Assembly: GCF_963677715.1 (NCBI RefSeq)
Contig: NZ_OY782495.1
Span: 2,718,001-2,782,000 of the forward strand
Length of the DNA: 64,000 bases
From: an uncultured Bacteroides sp.
GTDB lineage: Bacteria; Bacteroidota; Bacteroidia; Bacteroidales; Bacteroidaceae
Direction: 5' to 3'
Shown here: positions 25,514 through 35,472 of the stretch, piece after piece
How the letters are laid out: the number at the start of each line of letters is the position of its first letter
Position numbering within the stretch: the first letter of the stretch is position 1
Notes under the pieces: generated by a model
Told to the model about the DNA's origin: nothing
The model's database searches: none
Seen by the model: the letters and a program-made list of their open reading frames with translations, nothing else
Program-made: the position numbers and the translations under genes

Positions 25514-26755
25514 ATGAAAGAATTTATAATATCCGAAGCAGAGACCGAGACAGCTATACTTGTTGCAATTATTACGCAAGTGCAGGATGAGCGGAAGACG
25601 GGTGAATACTTGGAGGAACTGGAATTCCTAGCTGAAACAGCTGGGGCACAAATAGTGAAGAGGTTTACCCAACGGCTGGATGTGGTAAACTCGGTATCGT
25701 ATGTGGGGAAAGGTAAGCTGCAGGAGATAAAAGAATATGTAACAGAGCATGAGGTGGGAATGGTTATTTTTGATGATGAACTTTCGGCCAAACAGTTGCG
25801 TAATATTGAAGGTGAGTTGCAAGTGAAGATACTGGATCGTACTTCGCTGATTCTTGATATATTTGCCATGCGTGCGCAAACAGCGAATGCCAAAACACAA
25901 GTGGAATTGGCTCAATATAAATATATGTTGCCTCGATTGACCCGATTATGGACGCACCTTGAAAGACAGGGTGGCGGCTCCGGCGGTAAAGGTGGCTCTG
26001 TGGGGCTTCGCGGGCCGGGTGAAACGCAGCTGGAAATGGATAGGCGTATCATTTTGAATCGTATGTCGTTGCTGAAAGCTCAAATGGCAGATATAGACCG
26101 ACAGATGGCTACGCAACGAAGGAACCGCGGACGGATGATTCGTGTGGCGCTTGTGGGTTATACGAATGTAGGGAAATCTACTTTGATGAATCTGATGGCA
26201 AAGAGTGAGGTGTTTGCTGAAAACAAGCTTTTCGCTACGCTCGATACTACGGTAAGGAAGGTGATTATTGAGAATTTGCCTTTTCTGCTTTCTGATACTG
26301 TAGGGTTTATCCGCAAACTGCCTACTGACCTTGTGGAGTCGTTTAAGTCGACACTTGATGAGGTGCGCGAAGCGGATTTGTTGTTGCATGTGGTAGATAT
26401 TTCTCACCCCGGATTTGAGGAACAGATAGAAGTGGTGAATAAAACGCTGGCCGAGATTGATAGTGCAGGCAAGCCATGCATACTTATTTTTAACAAGATA
26501 GACGCATATACTTACGTGGAGAAAGCTCCCGACGACCTTACCCCCCGAACAAAAGAGAACTTAACACTCGAAGAACTGATGAAGACGTGGATGGCAAAGA
26601 TGGAAGACAATTGTCTTTTTATTTCCGCCATTGAGAAGATTAATATGGAGGAACTGAAGAGTGTGGTTTACGAAAAAGTTAAAGAATTGCACGTACATCG
26701 TTTCCCCTATAATGATTTTCTTTATCAGACTTACGACGACGACGGGGAGGAATAA
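25514..26755 (+). CDS. hflX: ribosome-associated GTPase HflX
   Basis: A 413-residue GTPase that binds the 50S subunit and splits stalled ribosomes. The N-terminal domain (about 1-190) carries the HflX signature VEYVGKGKLQEI-like stretch (here VSYVGKGKLQEI), LDRTSLILDIFAMRAQTANAK and the glycine-rich loop GGSGGKGGSVGLRGPGETQ. The G domain has G1 GYTNVGKS (about 213-220), G3 DTVGF and G4 NKID. Length is typical. It is monocistronic, with its own -7 box at 25482-25489. Confidence 0.96.
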   Translation: MKEFIISEAETETAILVAIITQVQDERKTGEYLEELEFLAETAGAQIVKRFTQRLDVVNSVSYVGKGKLQEIKEYVTEHEVGMVIFDDELSAKQLRNIEGELQVKILDRTSLILDIFAMRAQTANAKTQVELAQYKYMLPRLTRLWTHLERQGGGSGGKGGSVGLRGPGETQLEMDRRIILNRMSLLKAQMADIDRQMATQRRNRGRMIRVALVGYTNVGKSTLMNLMAKSEVFAENKLFATLDTTVRKVIIENLPFLLSDTVGFIRKLPTDLVESFKSTLDEVREADLLLHVVDISHPGFEEQIEVVNKTLAEIDSAGKPCILIFNKIDAYTYVEKAPDDLTPRTKENLTLEELMKTWMAKMEDNCLFISAIEKINMEELKSVVYEKVKELHVHRFPYNDFLYQTYDDDGEE

Positions 26756-26959
26756 CCCGTTGAAGTAAGAAGAGGTAGCACGCACCTAGAGGCCTGTTAT
26801 GCTTTTGATGAAACCAATCTATTCGGAATCAATTGATTTGGATTCTGTTAGATAAAAGTTAGATGGTTTTGTCGGAGTAGAAAGCTTGAGGGTGTTATGT
26901 GCCGCTACTTTATGGCTATCAGGCCATGAGTGAGGAATGTTTATAGATAAAGAAATAGA

Positions 26960-28948
26960 ATGAAGATTTATCGGAATTTGACCGAAGACGAGGTGCTTCA
27001 GTTAAAAAGTCAGTCGTGTGTGGCTGACGATTGGGGGAAAGTATTGGTATCGGAAGGATTTGATACCGCTTATGTGCATCACACGCGTTTTTCGGGAGAA
27101 GTAAAGTTGGGCGTTTTCCATTCGTGCTTCTTTTTGGCCGGTGGAATAAAAAAGCATGCGGGGTTGAGGCATGTAACGCTGCACAATGTTACGATAGGCG
27201 ACAATTGCTGCATAGAGAATATTCAGAACTACATAGCTAACTATGAGATTGGCGATGATACATTTATCGAGAATGTAGATATTATCTTGGTAGACGGGCT
27301 ATCGAAGTTTGGTAACGGAGTAGAGGCAGCGGTTCTCAACGAAACAGGAGGGCGCGAGGTACTTATCAATGATAAACTGTCTGCTCATCAGGCATACATT
27401 ATGGCGTTGTATCGTCATCGTCCCGAACTCATTTGCCGGATGAAGAAAATCACCGATTATTATTCTAACAAACATGCTTCGACAGTAGGCACTATCGGCA
27501 GTAAAGTGATGATAGTCAACGCCGGTTCCATCAAGAACGTAAAGGTGGGCAATTATTGTCGTATAGAGGGTGTTTGCCGGTTGCAAAACGGAAGTATAAA
27601 TAGTAATGAAGTGGCGCCGGTGCACATTGGATACGGAGTTATTTGCGAAGATTTTATTATTTCGTCGGGCTCTCACGTAGATGACGGGACCATGCTGAGC
27701 CGCTGCTTTGTGGGGCAAGCCTGCCAGTTGGGGCATAACTATTCGGCCTCCGATTCTTTGTTTTTCAGCAATTGCCAGGGCGAGAACGGAGAGGCTTGTG
27801 CTATTTTTGCCGGGCCTTATACGGTTACTCACCACAAATCTACATTGCTCATTGCCGGTATGTTTTCGTTTATGAATGCCGGTTCGGGCTCTAACCAGAG
27901 CAATCACATGTATAAACTGGGCCCTATCCATCAGGGCACGTTGGAGCGTGGAGCCAAAACAACTTCCGATTCTTATATCCTCTGGCCGGCAAGGGTAGGG
28001 GCTTTCTCGCTGGTGATGGGAAGGCACGTGAATCATGCCGACACGTCTAATCTTCCTTTCTCTTATCTGATAGAGCAGGGAAACACGACTTATCTTGTTC
28101 CGGGGGTGAATCTGCGTAGCGTGGGCACTATCCGTGATGCGCAAAAGTGGCCTAAGCGCGATAAGCGAACGGATCCCGATAAACTTGATTGCATCAACTA
28201 CAATCTTTTAAGCCCGTACACCATTCAGAAGATGCTGAAAGGGCGCTCTATATTAAAGGAGCTCAGACGGGTTTCCGGCGAAACGTCTGAGATTTATTCT
28301 TACCAGAGTGCGAAGATCAAGAGTTCATCGCTCAATAGTGGAATTAAGTATTATGAGATTGCCATACATAAGTTTCTGGGCAATTCTATCATTAAGCGTC
28401 TGGAGGGGGTTAACTTTCAGAGTAACGAGGAAATACGCGAGCGCTTGAAACCTGATACGGAGGTTGGTGTAGGCGAGTGGGTAGATCTTTCGGGCTTGAT
28501 AGCTCCCAAAAGTGAGGTAGAAAGGCTGATAAGCGGAATAGAAAGTGGTGAAATAGATCGGTTGAAGAAGATGAATGCCTGCTTTGATGCGATGCATAAG
28601 AATTATTATACATACGAGTGGACGTGGGCTTACAACAAAATTCAGGAGTTTTACGGACTTAATCCCGAAACGATAACCGCCCGGGACGTGATCGATATTG
28701 TCGATACATGGAAAGAATCGGTCGTCGGGCTAGATCGTATGGTCTATAATGATGCCCGCAAAGAGTTCTCTCTTTCCTCGATGACAGGGTTTGGAGTTGA
28801 TGGTTCGCCGGACGAGAGGAAGCTTGACTTTGAACAAGTGCGGGGCGACTTTGAGAGTAACCCTTTTGTTACCGCTGTGCTTGAACACATTGATGACAAA
28901 ACGGCGCTGGGCGATGAGCTGATTAACCGCATCGGTCAGCTGGCTTAG
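26960..28948 (+). CDS. beta-helix protein, probably DUF4954 family
   Basis: A 662-residue cytoplasmic protein without signal peptide. The first two thirds contain many left-handed beta-helix (hexapeptide-type) turns, such as VTIGDNCCIENIQNYIANYE, NVKVGNYCRIEGVCRLQNGS and HIGYGVICEDFIISSGS. The C-terminal third (about 480-662) is helical. The arrangement matches what I recall as DUF4954 of Bacteroidota. Hexapeptide-helix proteins are often acyl- or nucleotidyl-transferases, but no catalytic domain is recognised, so the activity is unknown. It lies 204 nt after hflX; the gap shows no clear terminator. Confidence 0.75.
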   Translation: MKIYRNLTEDEVLQLKSQSCVADDWGKVLVSEGFDTAYVHHTRFSGEVKLGVFHSCFFLAGGIKKHAGLRHVTLHNVTIGDNCCIENIQNYIANYEIGDDTFIENVDIILVDGLSKFGNGVEAAVLNETGGREVLINDKLSAHQAYIMALYRHRPELICRMKKITDYYSNKHASTVGTIGSKVMIVNAGSIKNVKVGNYCRIEGVCRLQNGSINSNEVAPVHIGYGVICEDFIISSGSHVDDGTMLSRCFVGQACQLGHNYSASDSLFFSNCQGENGEACAIFAGPYTVTHHKSTLLIAGMFSFMNAGSGSNQSNHMYKLGPIHQGTLERGAKTTSDSYILWPARVGAFSLVMGRHVNHADTSNLPFSYLIEQGNTTYLVPGVNLRSVGTIRDAQKWPKRDKRTDPDKLDCINYNLLSPYTIQKMLKGRSILKELRRVSGETSEIYSYQSAKIKSSSLNSGIKYYEIAIHKFLGNSIIKRLEGVNFQSNEEIRERLKPDTEVGVGEWVDLSGLIAPKSEVERLISGIESGEIDRLKKMNACFDAMHKNYYTYEWTWAYNKIQEFYGLNPETITARDVIDIVDTWKESVVGLDRMVYNDARKEFSLSSMTGFGVDGSPDERKLDFEQVRGDFESNPFVTAVLEHIDDKTALGDELINRIGQLA

Positions 28949-28984
28949 AAATGCCGGCTAGTCTAAAAATAAAAGTCGTTTTGC

Positions 28985-29015
28985 TTGACTTTTGTTGTGT
29001 AAAGTAGTATATTTG
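28985..29015 (+). promoter_or_regulatory. strong Bacteroides-type promoter in the interval before fumarase
   Basis: TTG (28985-28987), a 20-nt spacer and TATATTTG (29008-29015). Transcription would start near 29022, only about 60 nt before an intrinsic terminator. Confidence 0.65.
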
Positions 29016-29021
29016 TCAATG

Positions 29022-29087
29022 TAATCATAAAGTATATTCAGATTAAACTACAGTAAAAGGGAGAAGTTGCGACTTCTCCCTTTTTTT
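29022..29087 (+). ncRNA. candidate small RNA of about 65 nt
   Basis: A consensus promoter (28985-29015) faces a strong intrinsic terminator (29055-29087) with no open frame between them. The product would be a short leader of about 33 nt plus the terminator hairpin. It could be a free small RNA or an attenuated leader. I recognise no known RNA family. Confidence 0.35.
29055..29087 (+). terminator. rho-independent terminator
   Basis: A 13-bp perfect stem (AAAAGGGAGAAGT with ACTTCTCCCTTTT), a TGCG loop and a T7 run. Confidence 0.85.
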
Positions 29088-29093
29088 ATGTAC

Positions 29094-29188
29094 CAACCGT
29101 CTTTCGATTCAGATGACGGTTGCATTTCACCCAAGTGACGGTTGCTTTCACCCGATATGACGGTTCAATTCGGGCAATTACACGGTTG
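29094..29188. repeat. phased GACGGTTG repeats, 22-bp period, plus one inverted copy
   Basis: GACGGTTG or a one-base variant occurs at 29115-29122, 29137-29144, 29159-29166 and 29181-29188, each exactly 22 bp after the last. The inverted form CAACCGTC is at 29094-29101. The first two units also share TTTCACCC. A 22-bp step is about two helical turns, so bound proteins would face one side of the DNA. The rest of the region to 29439 shows nothing clear. Confidence 0.8.
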
Positions 29189-29439
29189 TATATTCATAAT
29201 AACAAGGCTCATCAGCTCCCATTTGCTTACTTGTTATCGAAATAACTCCTATTGAAAAAAAGTTTTTCTCCTATTGTTAGCCGGCAAACTCCTTTTTGTT
29301 TTCCGGAGGCGCTCTGTTTGTTAATAATCTATAAACCGCCTCTTGACAAGAATGAGGTGCATTATCTACTTTTGTACGAAATTATCTCTTCTTAACTCAA
29401 AAAAGCAAAGCAAGTCTGTATTTTCTGCATCGAAAGAAT

Positions 29440-29447
29440 TACCTTTG
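29440..29447 (+). promoter_or_regulatory. -7 box for fumarase
   Basis: TACCTTTG 35 nt upstream of the fumarase ATG. No TTG is seen at the -33 distance, which could fit an activated promoter. Confidence 0.5.
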
Positions 29448-29482
29448 TGTCACTAACTAACATTACGTAATAATTAAAAGAT

Positions 29483-31126
29483 ATGGCAACACCTCCGTTT
29501 AAGTATCAAGCTCCATTCCCCACGGGAAAGGATACTACTGAGTATTATCTGCTTACTAAAGATTATGTGTCGGTAAGCAAATTTGAAGAAAAAGAAATTC
29601 TGAAAGTAGAAGCTGAGGGTCTTACTCAAATGGCCAATACAGCTTTTCGTGATGTAGCCTTTATGCTTCGTCCCGAACATCAAAAGCAAGTGGCTAAGAT
29701 TTTGGCCGACCCGGAAGCCAGCGAGAATGATAAGTTTGTGGCTCTTACTTTTCTTCGCAATGCAGAGGTTTCGGCAAAAGGAAAACTTCCTTTCTGTCAG
29801 GATACCGGTACGGCTATTATTGTAGGCAAAAAAGGACAGCAGGTGTGGACGGACGGATGCGACGAAGAAGCACTGTCTAAGGGCGTGTACAAAACGTATA
29901 CGGAAGAGAATCTGCGCTATTCTCAGAACGTGCCGCTGGATATGTATAACGAAAAAAATACCGGATGCAACCTGCCTGCACAAATAGATTTGTATGCGAT
30001 TCAGGGAGCTGAATATAAATTTCTGTGCATTTCTAAAGGAGGTGGCTCGGCCAACAAAACATATCTTTTTCAGGAAACAAAAGCGTTGCTGACTCCCGAA
30101 AAACTGGTTCCGTTTCTTGTCGAAAAGATGAAAACGCTGGGTACGGCAGCTTGTCCGCCTTACCACATCGCTTTCGTTATTGGCGGTACTTCTGCCGAAA
30201 CGAACCTGAAAACCGTGAAGCTTGCTTCTGCTAAATATTACGATTCGCTGCCTACCGTGGGCAATGACGGCGGACAGGCTTTTCGCGATATCGAGTTGGA
30301 AAAGGAAGTGTTGCTCGAGGCTCAAAAGATGGGCTTGGGGGCACAGTTTGGCGGCAAATACTTTGCACACGATGTTCGCATCGTACGTTTGCCACGTCAC
30401 GGCGCTTCGTGCCCTGTGGGGATGGGCGTTTCATGTTCGGCCGACCGTAACATTAAGTGCAAGATAAACAAAGACGGCATCTGGATTGAAAAGCTGGAAG
30501 ATAATCCCGGTCAGTACATCCCCGAAGAATTCCGTCAGGCCGGAGAGGGCGAGGCTGTACAGATCAATTTGAATCAGCCGATGGCCGACATTCTGAAAGA
30601 GCTTACCAAATATCCGGTATCTACCCGCTTGTCGCTCAACGGTACCATCATTGTAGGGCGAGACATTGCCCATGCCAAACTGAAAGAGCGTCTCGACAAG
30701 GGCGAAGATCTTCCTCAGTACGTCAAGGATCATCCTATTTATTATGCCGGTCCGGCTAAAACTCCTACAGGCATGGCTTGCGGTTCTATGGGGCCGACTA
30801 CTGCCGGACGTATGGACTCGTACGTAGATCTCTTTCAAAGTCGTGGCGGCAGCATGATTATGTTGGCTAAAGGTAACCGCAGCCAGCAGGTAACAGATGC
30901 TTGCCAAAAGCACGGCGGTTTCTATCTGGGCAGCATTGGTGGCCCGGCTGCCATTCTTGCTCAAAACAACATTAAGAGCATTGAATGTGTAGAATATCCT
31001 GAACTCGGGATGGAAGCCATCTGGAAGATTGAAGTAGAGAACTTCCCCGCATTTATCTTGGTAGACGATAAAGGAAACGACTTCTTTAAACAGATTAAAC
31101 CTGTTTGCGTTACTGGTTGCAAGTAA
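29483..31126 (+). CDS. class I (iron-sulfur) fumarate hydratase
   Basis: A 547-residue class I fumarase that interconverts malate and fumarate using an oxygen-sensitive [4Fe-4S] cluster. Cluster cysteines appear at the same residue numbers as in E. coli FumA: Cys105 (PFCQDTGT), Cys224 (AACPPYH) and Cys318 (GMGVSC). The N-terminal alpha domain and the C-terminal beta domain (about 375-547, with [17 protein letters not shown]) are fused in one chain. The enzyme serves the reductive branch to succinate, which feeds the methylmalonyl-CoA genes at 48.7-57.6 kb. It is monocistronic and ends at a terminator. Confidence 0.96.
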   Translation: MATPPFKYQAPFPTGKDTTEYYLLTKDYVSVSKFEEKEILKVEAEGLTQMANTAFRDVAFMLRPEHQKQVAKILADPEASENDKFVALTFLRNAEVSAKGKLPFCQDTGTAIIVGKKGQQVWTDGCDEEALSKGVYKTYTEENLRYSQNVPLDMYNEKNTGCNLPAQIDLYAIQGAEYKFLCISKGGGSANKTYLFQETKALLTPEKLVPFLVEKMKTLGTAACPPYHIAFVIGGTSAETNLKTVKLASAKYYDSLPTVGNDGGQAFRDIELEKEVLLEAQKMGLGAQFGGKYFAHDVRIVRLPRHGASCPVGMGVSCSADRNIKCKINKDGIWIEKLEDNPGQYIPEEFRQAGEGEAVQINLNQPMADILKELTKYPVSTRLSLNGTIIVGRDIAHAKLKERLDKGEDLPQYVKDHPIYYAGPAKTPTGMACGSMGPTTAGRMDSYVDLFQSRGGSMIMLAKGNRSQQVTDACQKHGGFYLGSIGGPAAILAQNNIKSIECVEYPELGMEAIWKIEVENFPAFILVDDKGNDFFKQIKPVCVTGCK

Positions 31127-31148
31127 TTTCCTTCGGGTAAATTAGCAT

Positions 31149-31187
31149 AAAAAAAGGGAATGTCCATTGTTTGGGCATTCCCTTTTT
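31149..31187. terminator. bidirectional terminator between fumarase and pectate lyase
   Basis: AAAAAGGGAATGTCCA pairs with TGGGCATTCCCTTTTT (one G-U), flanked by A- and T-runs, so it can stop transcription from both convergent genes. Confidence 0.85.
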
Positions 31188-31292
31188 AGTTTTCTTTATT
31201 CGGATATTGCTTCGGGAAATTCAAAAGGGCTACCTTGGTAGCATCGTTCTTTTCTTCTTGCTCTTTTCCTTCGGCCTATCTGTTCCGCAAAC

Positions 31293-32384
31293 TCAATGTT
31301 CTTTTTTCCACTTGGCATATTCCTGAAATAGCTTTATGCCATCGCTGTTGTACCAGCCGTAGCCGTTTCTTCTTTCATAACCAATGTCAGAGATGGAGCT
31401 AACCTTTATTCCGTCTCTGTCGCAAAAGAACGGGCGGTTTGTGTCCAGATCATAGAAACGTGCCCATATCGGCGGGCAGTTGGTGCAACTGGTCATGCGA
31501 TAATCCTTGCGACCCTCTTTATTGGTGAAATATTCTTTGGTCGTGTTCTTTATTTCTGATTCTTTGAACCATGCCACAGCACCTTCAATCGCTTCTTTTA
31601 TCTCTTTTGAAGGATTAGGCAATGACATTAACAGCAAGGTGAGATTATCCGACTCTTGTCCGCTCAGAGAAGGAAGTTCGTATGCCCGCGCTTTAGCCGG
31701 CTTTAATGTTATATGGTCGTGCTGCGCACACCACACAGTCAGCTTTCCGTTGTGCCTCACCTGCGTTTTAAGTATGCAATCAATGCCTTTGTTAAATGCC
31801 GTGTGCGCCTTTTCCTTCGTCTCATTGGGGATAAACGTATAAGGAGCTTTGCCTTCATACACCTCGCGAAGCAATTCCATTACGTTAAACATGGCATTGT
31901 CATTGTAGGTTATTTCAATGTAGTATCCTTTGGGACGGGGATAAAACTGCGGCCAGCCGCCATTGGCATACTGTGCTTTAAGCAGGTAGCCGATTCCCTT
32001 CAGAACAGCCTCTTTGTAATGCGCATTCTTTGTTGTTTGATAAGTGCGTGCCAGGTATTCAATTTCCGTGCTGGTAGCGCTATTATCAATCGTACTTTCG
32101 TTAACATCATTCTGAGAAGCAATGACGGCCTGTTTCTCGGCTTCGGTCAATTCTGCCGGCATAAAGATGTTCTTGGGCCAGCCGCCTGTAGTTTGTTGGT
32201 ACAGCAAAACATTATCGGCAATGCGTACCGCTTCTTTGGAATGATAGAAATCATCCTTTAACTTCGGAACCAGCTTCACCCAGTTCTTATACGGTTGTTT
32301 GGCTTTGTAATTGGTCTCACCTTGTGCATAGATGCCGGTTATGCAGAGAGTGAACAGGGCAATGATAAGTGTAATCTTTTTCAT
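31293..32384 (-). CDS. secreted pectate lyase, PL10 family
   Basis: A 363-residue secreted enzyme with signal peptide (about 1-20, ending IYAQ). It has the alpha/alpha-toroid PL10 motifs: QQTTGGWPKN (about 64-73), STEIEYLARTYQ, LLKAQYANGGWPQFYPRP (about 133-150), TYNDNAMFNVM, and WCAQHD followed by ARAYELPSLSGQES. PL10 enzymes cleave polygalacturonate by beta-elimination with a catalytic arginine and calcium. It starts 20 nt after the rsgA stop in the same direction, so it may be read through from the housekeeping operon. There is no SusC/D or other pectinase nearby. Confidence 0.87.
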   Translation of the reverse strand: MKKITLIIALFTLCITGIYAQGETNYKAKQPYKNWVKLVPKLKDDFYHSKEAVRIADNVLLYQQTTGGWPKNIFMPAELTEAEKQAVIASQNDVNESTIDNSATSTEIEYLARTYQTTKNAHYKEAVLKGIGYLLKAQYANGGWPQFYPRPKGYYIEITYNDNAMFNVMELLREVYEGKAPYTFIPNETKEKAHTAFNKGIDCILKTQVRHNGKLTVWCAQHDHITLKPAKARAYELPSLSGQESDNLTLLLMSLPNPSKEIKEAIEGAVAWFKESEIKNTTKEYFTNKEGRKDYRMTSCTNCPPIWARFYDLDTNRPFFCDRDGIKVSSISDIGYERRNGYGWYNSDGIKLFQEYAKWKKEH

Positions 32385-32404
32385 GATATAATTTGGTATA
32401 AAAA

Positions 32405-33337
32405 TTAATAAGCGGAACGATATTTTCCTTCCTCTTTATCTTCGAGCATACTGAGGTAAGAGGCATATCTGGATTCGCTGATGAAATGTTCTTCTACCGC
32501 TTTAAGTACAGCACAGTCGGGCTCATGGCGGTGACTGCAGTTGCCGTATCGGCAATTCGACGAGGCTTTAAATATCTCGGGAAAATAATGCCCGATCTCT
32601 TCATCTTCCATATCGAAAGTGCCGAAACCCTTAATTCCCGGAGTATCTATGATGTATCCGTCTCCGGGCACAGGAAACATTTCGGAAAAGGTAGTAGTGT
32701 GCATACCTTTGTTGTGGTAAGTAGATATTTTTCCGGTCTTTATGGTGCATTCGGGAAGAATCGTGTTGATGAGTGTAGATTTCCCGACTCCCGAGTGACC
32801 GGCAAATAAGGTGACTCTCTTTTCTAACTCTTTTTTTATCGGCTCAATGCCTTCTCCGTTTAATGCCGACACGGTTAAACAAGGATAACCTATTTGGGTA
32901 TACAAGTTAATGAGCCCGTCTAAATACCTGAGCTCATCCTCGTTATACGCATCTATCTTGTTGAATATAATCTTAGCCGGTATCCGATAGGCTTCCGCCG
33001 AAGCAAGAAAACGATCAATGAAAATGGTGGATGTTTCGGGGTAATTTACTGTTACCACAAGCATGCACTGGTCTAGGTTAGAGGCAAGTATGTGCGATTG
33101 TTTAGATAAATTGGATGCCCGGCGGATGATATAATTTTTCCGCTCTTCTATTTCGCTAATCAAAGCGGTACCTTCTTGATTGGGAATGATTTTCACATAG
33201 TCTCCTACCGCTATAGGGTTGGTACTTTTTATCTCTTTAAGCCTAAAGTTCCCCTTTATCTTACATTCCACCAACTGCCCCTCATCGGTTTTTACCTGAT
33301 ACCAACTGCCGGTGTTTTTTATAATTAGCCCCCGCAC
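32405..33337 (-). CDS. rsgA: ribosome small-subunit GTPase RsgA
   Basis: A 310-residue circularly permuted GTPase that assists 30S maturation. Order: OB-fold (about 1-65), then GTPase motifs in permuted order with G4 NKID (126-129), G1 GHSGVGKST (180-188) and G3 DTPG (231-234). The C-terminal zinc knuckle has Cys262, Cys267, His269 and Cys275. It starts 2 nt after the frr stop and forms a ribosome-related operon with frr and pyrH. Confidence 0.96.
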   Translation of the reverse strand: MRGLIIKNTGSWYQVKTDEGQLVECKIKGNFRLKEIKSTNPIAVGDYVKIIPNQEGTALISEIEERKNYIIRRASNLSKQSHILASNLDQCMLVVTVNYPETSTIFIDRFLASAEAYRIPAKIIFNKIDAYNEDELRYLDGLINLYTQIGYPCLTVSALNGEGIEPIKKELEKRVTLFAGHSGVGKSTLINTILPECTIKTGKISTYHNKGMHTTTFSEMFPVPGDGYIIDTPGIKGFGTFDMEDEEIGHYFPEIFKASSNCRYGNCSHRHEPDCAVLKAVEEHFISESRYASYLSMLEDKEEGKYRSAY

Positions 33338-33339
33338 AA

Positions 33340-33900
33340 TTATACTGTCATTATCTCTTTGTCTTTATCAGCCAACATATCATCTACTTTTTTGATGTAC
33401 TTATCGTGAATCTTTTGCAGCTTAGCTTCCGCATCTTTCTCTAAATCTTCGGGCAACCCGTCTTTCAATCCCTTCTTTAGCAAATCAATGCTTTCTCTGC
33501 GGGCATTGCGAATACTTATTTTGGCTGTTTCAGCTTCTCCTTTACACTGTTTGGCGAGCTGAACGCGCCTTTCTTCGGTGAGAGGAGGTATGCCGATACG
33601 AATAATCTCGCCATTGTTTTCGGGCATAATGCCCAGATCAGAGTCTATGATGGCTTTTTCTATAACGCGGAACATATTCCTGTCCCACGGCTTAATGGCT
33701 ATAGAACGTGCATCCGGCGTAGATACTGCAGCTACATTATTAATGGGAACCATATTCCCGTAAGAATCTACCCGTATACCGTCTATTAGTTTAGGGTTTG
33801 CTTTTCCGGCACGGATGTGTGAAAGAGACTCTTCCAGATACATCACAGCCATATCCATTTTCTCTTGTGATTCGCTGATACAGTTGCTTACGTCTATCAT
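33340..33900 (-). CDS. frr: ribosome recycling factor
   Basis: A 186-residue protein of normal RRF length that, with EF-G, splits the post-termination ribosome. It shows the family features [37 protein letters not shown] and a long helical arm at both ends (the three-helix bundle domain). It follows pyrH, the classic pyrH-frr order, and precedes rsgA by 2 nt. Confidence 0.97.
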   Translation of the reverse strand: MIDVSNCISESQEKMDMAVMYLEESLSHIRAGKANPKLIDGIRVDSYGNMVPINNVAAVSTPDARSIAIKPWDRNMFRVIEKAIIDSDLGIMPENNGEIIRIGIPPLTEERRVQLAKQCKGEAETAKISIRNARRESIDLLKKGLKDGLPEDLEKDAEAKLQKIHDKYIKKVDDMLADKDKEIMTV

Positions 33901-33981
33901 ATTATTGTTGTTTATAGATTGCTGGCAATTTAATGCTAAAACAAAAGTACGTTGTTTTTTGCTTATTTCCTATACAGTATA

Positions 33982-34692
33982 CTAATTATGTACCAATGTG
34001 CCTATGGCTTCGCCCTGAATTACTTTCTTCAGATTGCCCGGGGTATCCATATCAAATACAACAATGGGTAGGTTATTTTCTTTACACATGGTGGTTGCTG
34101 TAAGATCCATTACTTTCAACCCGAGACGGTATATTTCATCATAGGTAATCTCAGTAAACTTCGTGGCCGTTTTGTCTTTTTCCGGGTCGGCGGTATAAAT
34201 GCCATCTACGCGTGTTCCTTTCAGCATCACATCGGCCTCTATTTCTATGCCGCGCAAAGAAGAACCGGTGTCTGTAGTAAAGAAAGGATTCCCCGTTCCG
34301 GCAGAGAGAATCACAACTTCATTATTCTCCATACATTCGATGGCTTTCCACTTGTTGTAGAATTCTCCTATTGGTTCCATCCGTATAGCGGTGAGCACAC
34401 GCGATTTTATACCTGCCGATTTTAAGGCCGAGCTTAGTGCCAGGCTGTTAATTACGGTAGCCAACATGCCCATTTGGTCGCCTTTTACCCGATCGAAACC
34501 TTTATTTGCCCCGCTCAGGCCACGGAATATATTTCCTCCGCCGATAACGATTCCTATCTGTACTCCCAATGCCTGTATCTCTTTAATTTGCGCGGCATAT
34601 TCGGTAAGGCGTTTCTCATCAATGCCATACTGCTTTTCACCCATTAAGCTTTCTCCGCTTAATTTTAATAAAACCCGTTTATATTTTGTCAT
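33982..34692 (-). CDS. pyrH: UMP kinase
   Basis: A 236-residue amino-acid-kinase-fold enzyme that converts UMP to UDP. I chose the ATG at 34690-34692 (MTKYKRVLLKLSGESLMG), which matches the usual start nine codons inside the longest frame. Motifs include KLSGESL, IVIGGGNIFRG, ILSAGTGNPFFTTD and MKGTRVDGIYTADP. A -7 box TAAATTTG at 34717-34724 lies 24 nt upstream. First gene of pyrH-frr-rsgA. Confidence 0.96.
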   Translation of the reverse strand: MTKYKRVLLKLSGESLMGEKQYGIDEKRLTEYAAQIKEIQALGVQIGIVIGGGNIFRGLSGANKGFDRVKGDQMGMLATVINSLALSSALKSAGIKSRVLTAIRMEPIGEFYNKWKAIECMENNEVVILSAGTGNPFFTTDTGSSLRGIEIEADVMLKGTRVDGIYTADPEKDKTATKFTEITYDEIYRLGLKVMDLTATTMCKENNLPIVVFDMDTPGNLKKVIQGEAIGTLVHN

Positions 34693-34716
34693 ATAATTAA
34701 AGTATGTTAGTACGCG

Positions 34717-34746
34717 CAAATTTACAATTATTTATTATTATCTTTG
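34717..34746. promoter_or_regulatory. divergent promoters for pyrH and the TPR gene
   Basis: TAAATTTG on the minus strand (34717-34724) faces pyrH and TATCTTTG on the plus strand (34739-34746) faces the TPR gene. The boxes are 14 nt apart, so the two promoters must share DNA and may compete for polymerase. Confidence 0.5.
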
Positions 34747-34775
34747 CAAATAAGACAACTAAACATTTCAGGATA

Positions 34776-35459
34776 ATGAAAACCTTAACTGTATTTTGGG
34801 TTATTTTTCTTTTTCCGTTTGCTGTTTTTGCGCAATCGGGAGGTAATGATGTGTTGTCTCAACTTTCACAAGCAATGGCAAATCAGAGTTGGGACCAGGC
34901 TATTGTTCTTTTCAATAAGGTTATAAATTCGGATGTTGCGAAAGCAGAGATGTATTACTGGACTGAGGTAGATAAGAATAGTGCGGTTTGTCCACGGATG
35001 GCGTATGCTTTGGCAGACTATTATGAAAATGCCCGTAATTATGACAAGTCTTATCTGTTTTATAAAGAATTGACTCAAATGAAATCCGACGATGTTAATA
35101 GTTGGGTGTCTTGTGCCAATATGCAAGTGATGCGTGGCAAAGAGAAAGATGCGTTGACAATGTATCTGCAGGCCTTGAAATTAGATCCCAATAACCTTAC
35201 GGCCAATATATTTGTGGGCAATTATTATTATTTTTCAGCCGAGCAGGAAAGGCAGAAAATAGAGACAAGCTACACTAAACTGTCTGCTCCCACACGTATG
35301 CAATATGCCCGTTATAAGAATTCGCTTGGTGAGGTAATGTCCGGAGATTATAGCAAAGCAAAGTCATACTTACAAAACGTTCTTCAACATTTCCCGTCGA
35401 CGGAAGCGCAAAAAACGCTTGATAAGATTCAGCTGATTGAGAAAGAAGTGAATCGTTGA
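34776..35459 (+). CDS. TPR-containing periplasmic protein
   Basis: A 227-residue exported protein from the ATG at 34776; the longer frame would start upstream of the -7 box. Signal peptide about 1-19 (ending AVFAQ). It contains tetratricopeptide-like helical repeats (SYLFYKELTQMKSDDVNSWV, ALTMYLQALKLDPNNLTANI, ARYKNSLGEVMSGDYSKAKS). Partner and role unknown. It is divergent from pyrH and convergent with birA. Confidence 0.78.
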   Translation: MKTLTVFWVIFLFPFAVFAQSGGNDVLSQLSQAMANQSWDQAIVLFNKVINSDVAKAEMYYWTEVDKNSAVCPRMAYALADYYENARNYDKSYLFYKELTQMKSDDVNSWVSCANMQVMRGKEKDALTMYLQALKLDPNNLTANIFVGNYYYFSAEQERQKIETSYTKLSAPTRMQYARYKNSLGEVMSGDYSKAKSYLQNVLQHFPSTEAQKTLDKIQLIEKEVNR

Positions 35460-35472
35460 TTTATCTGAAGCA

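Noticed and set aside
29094-29188. CRISPR array for the phased GACGGTTG repeats
   Set aside because: The repeated core is only about 8 bp with a 22-bp period and the spacers are related; no cas genes are present.
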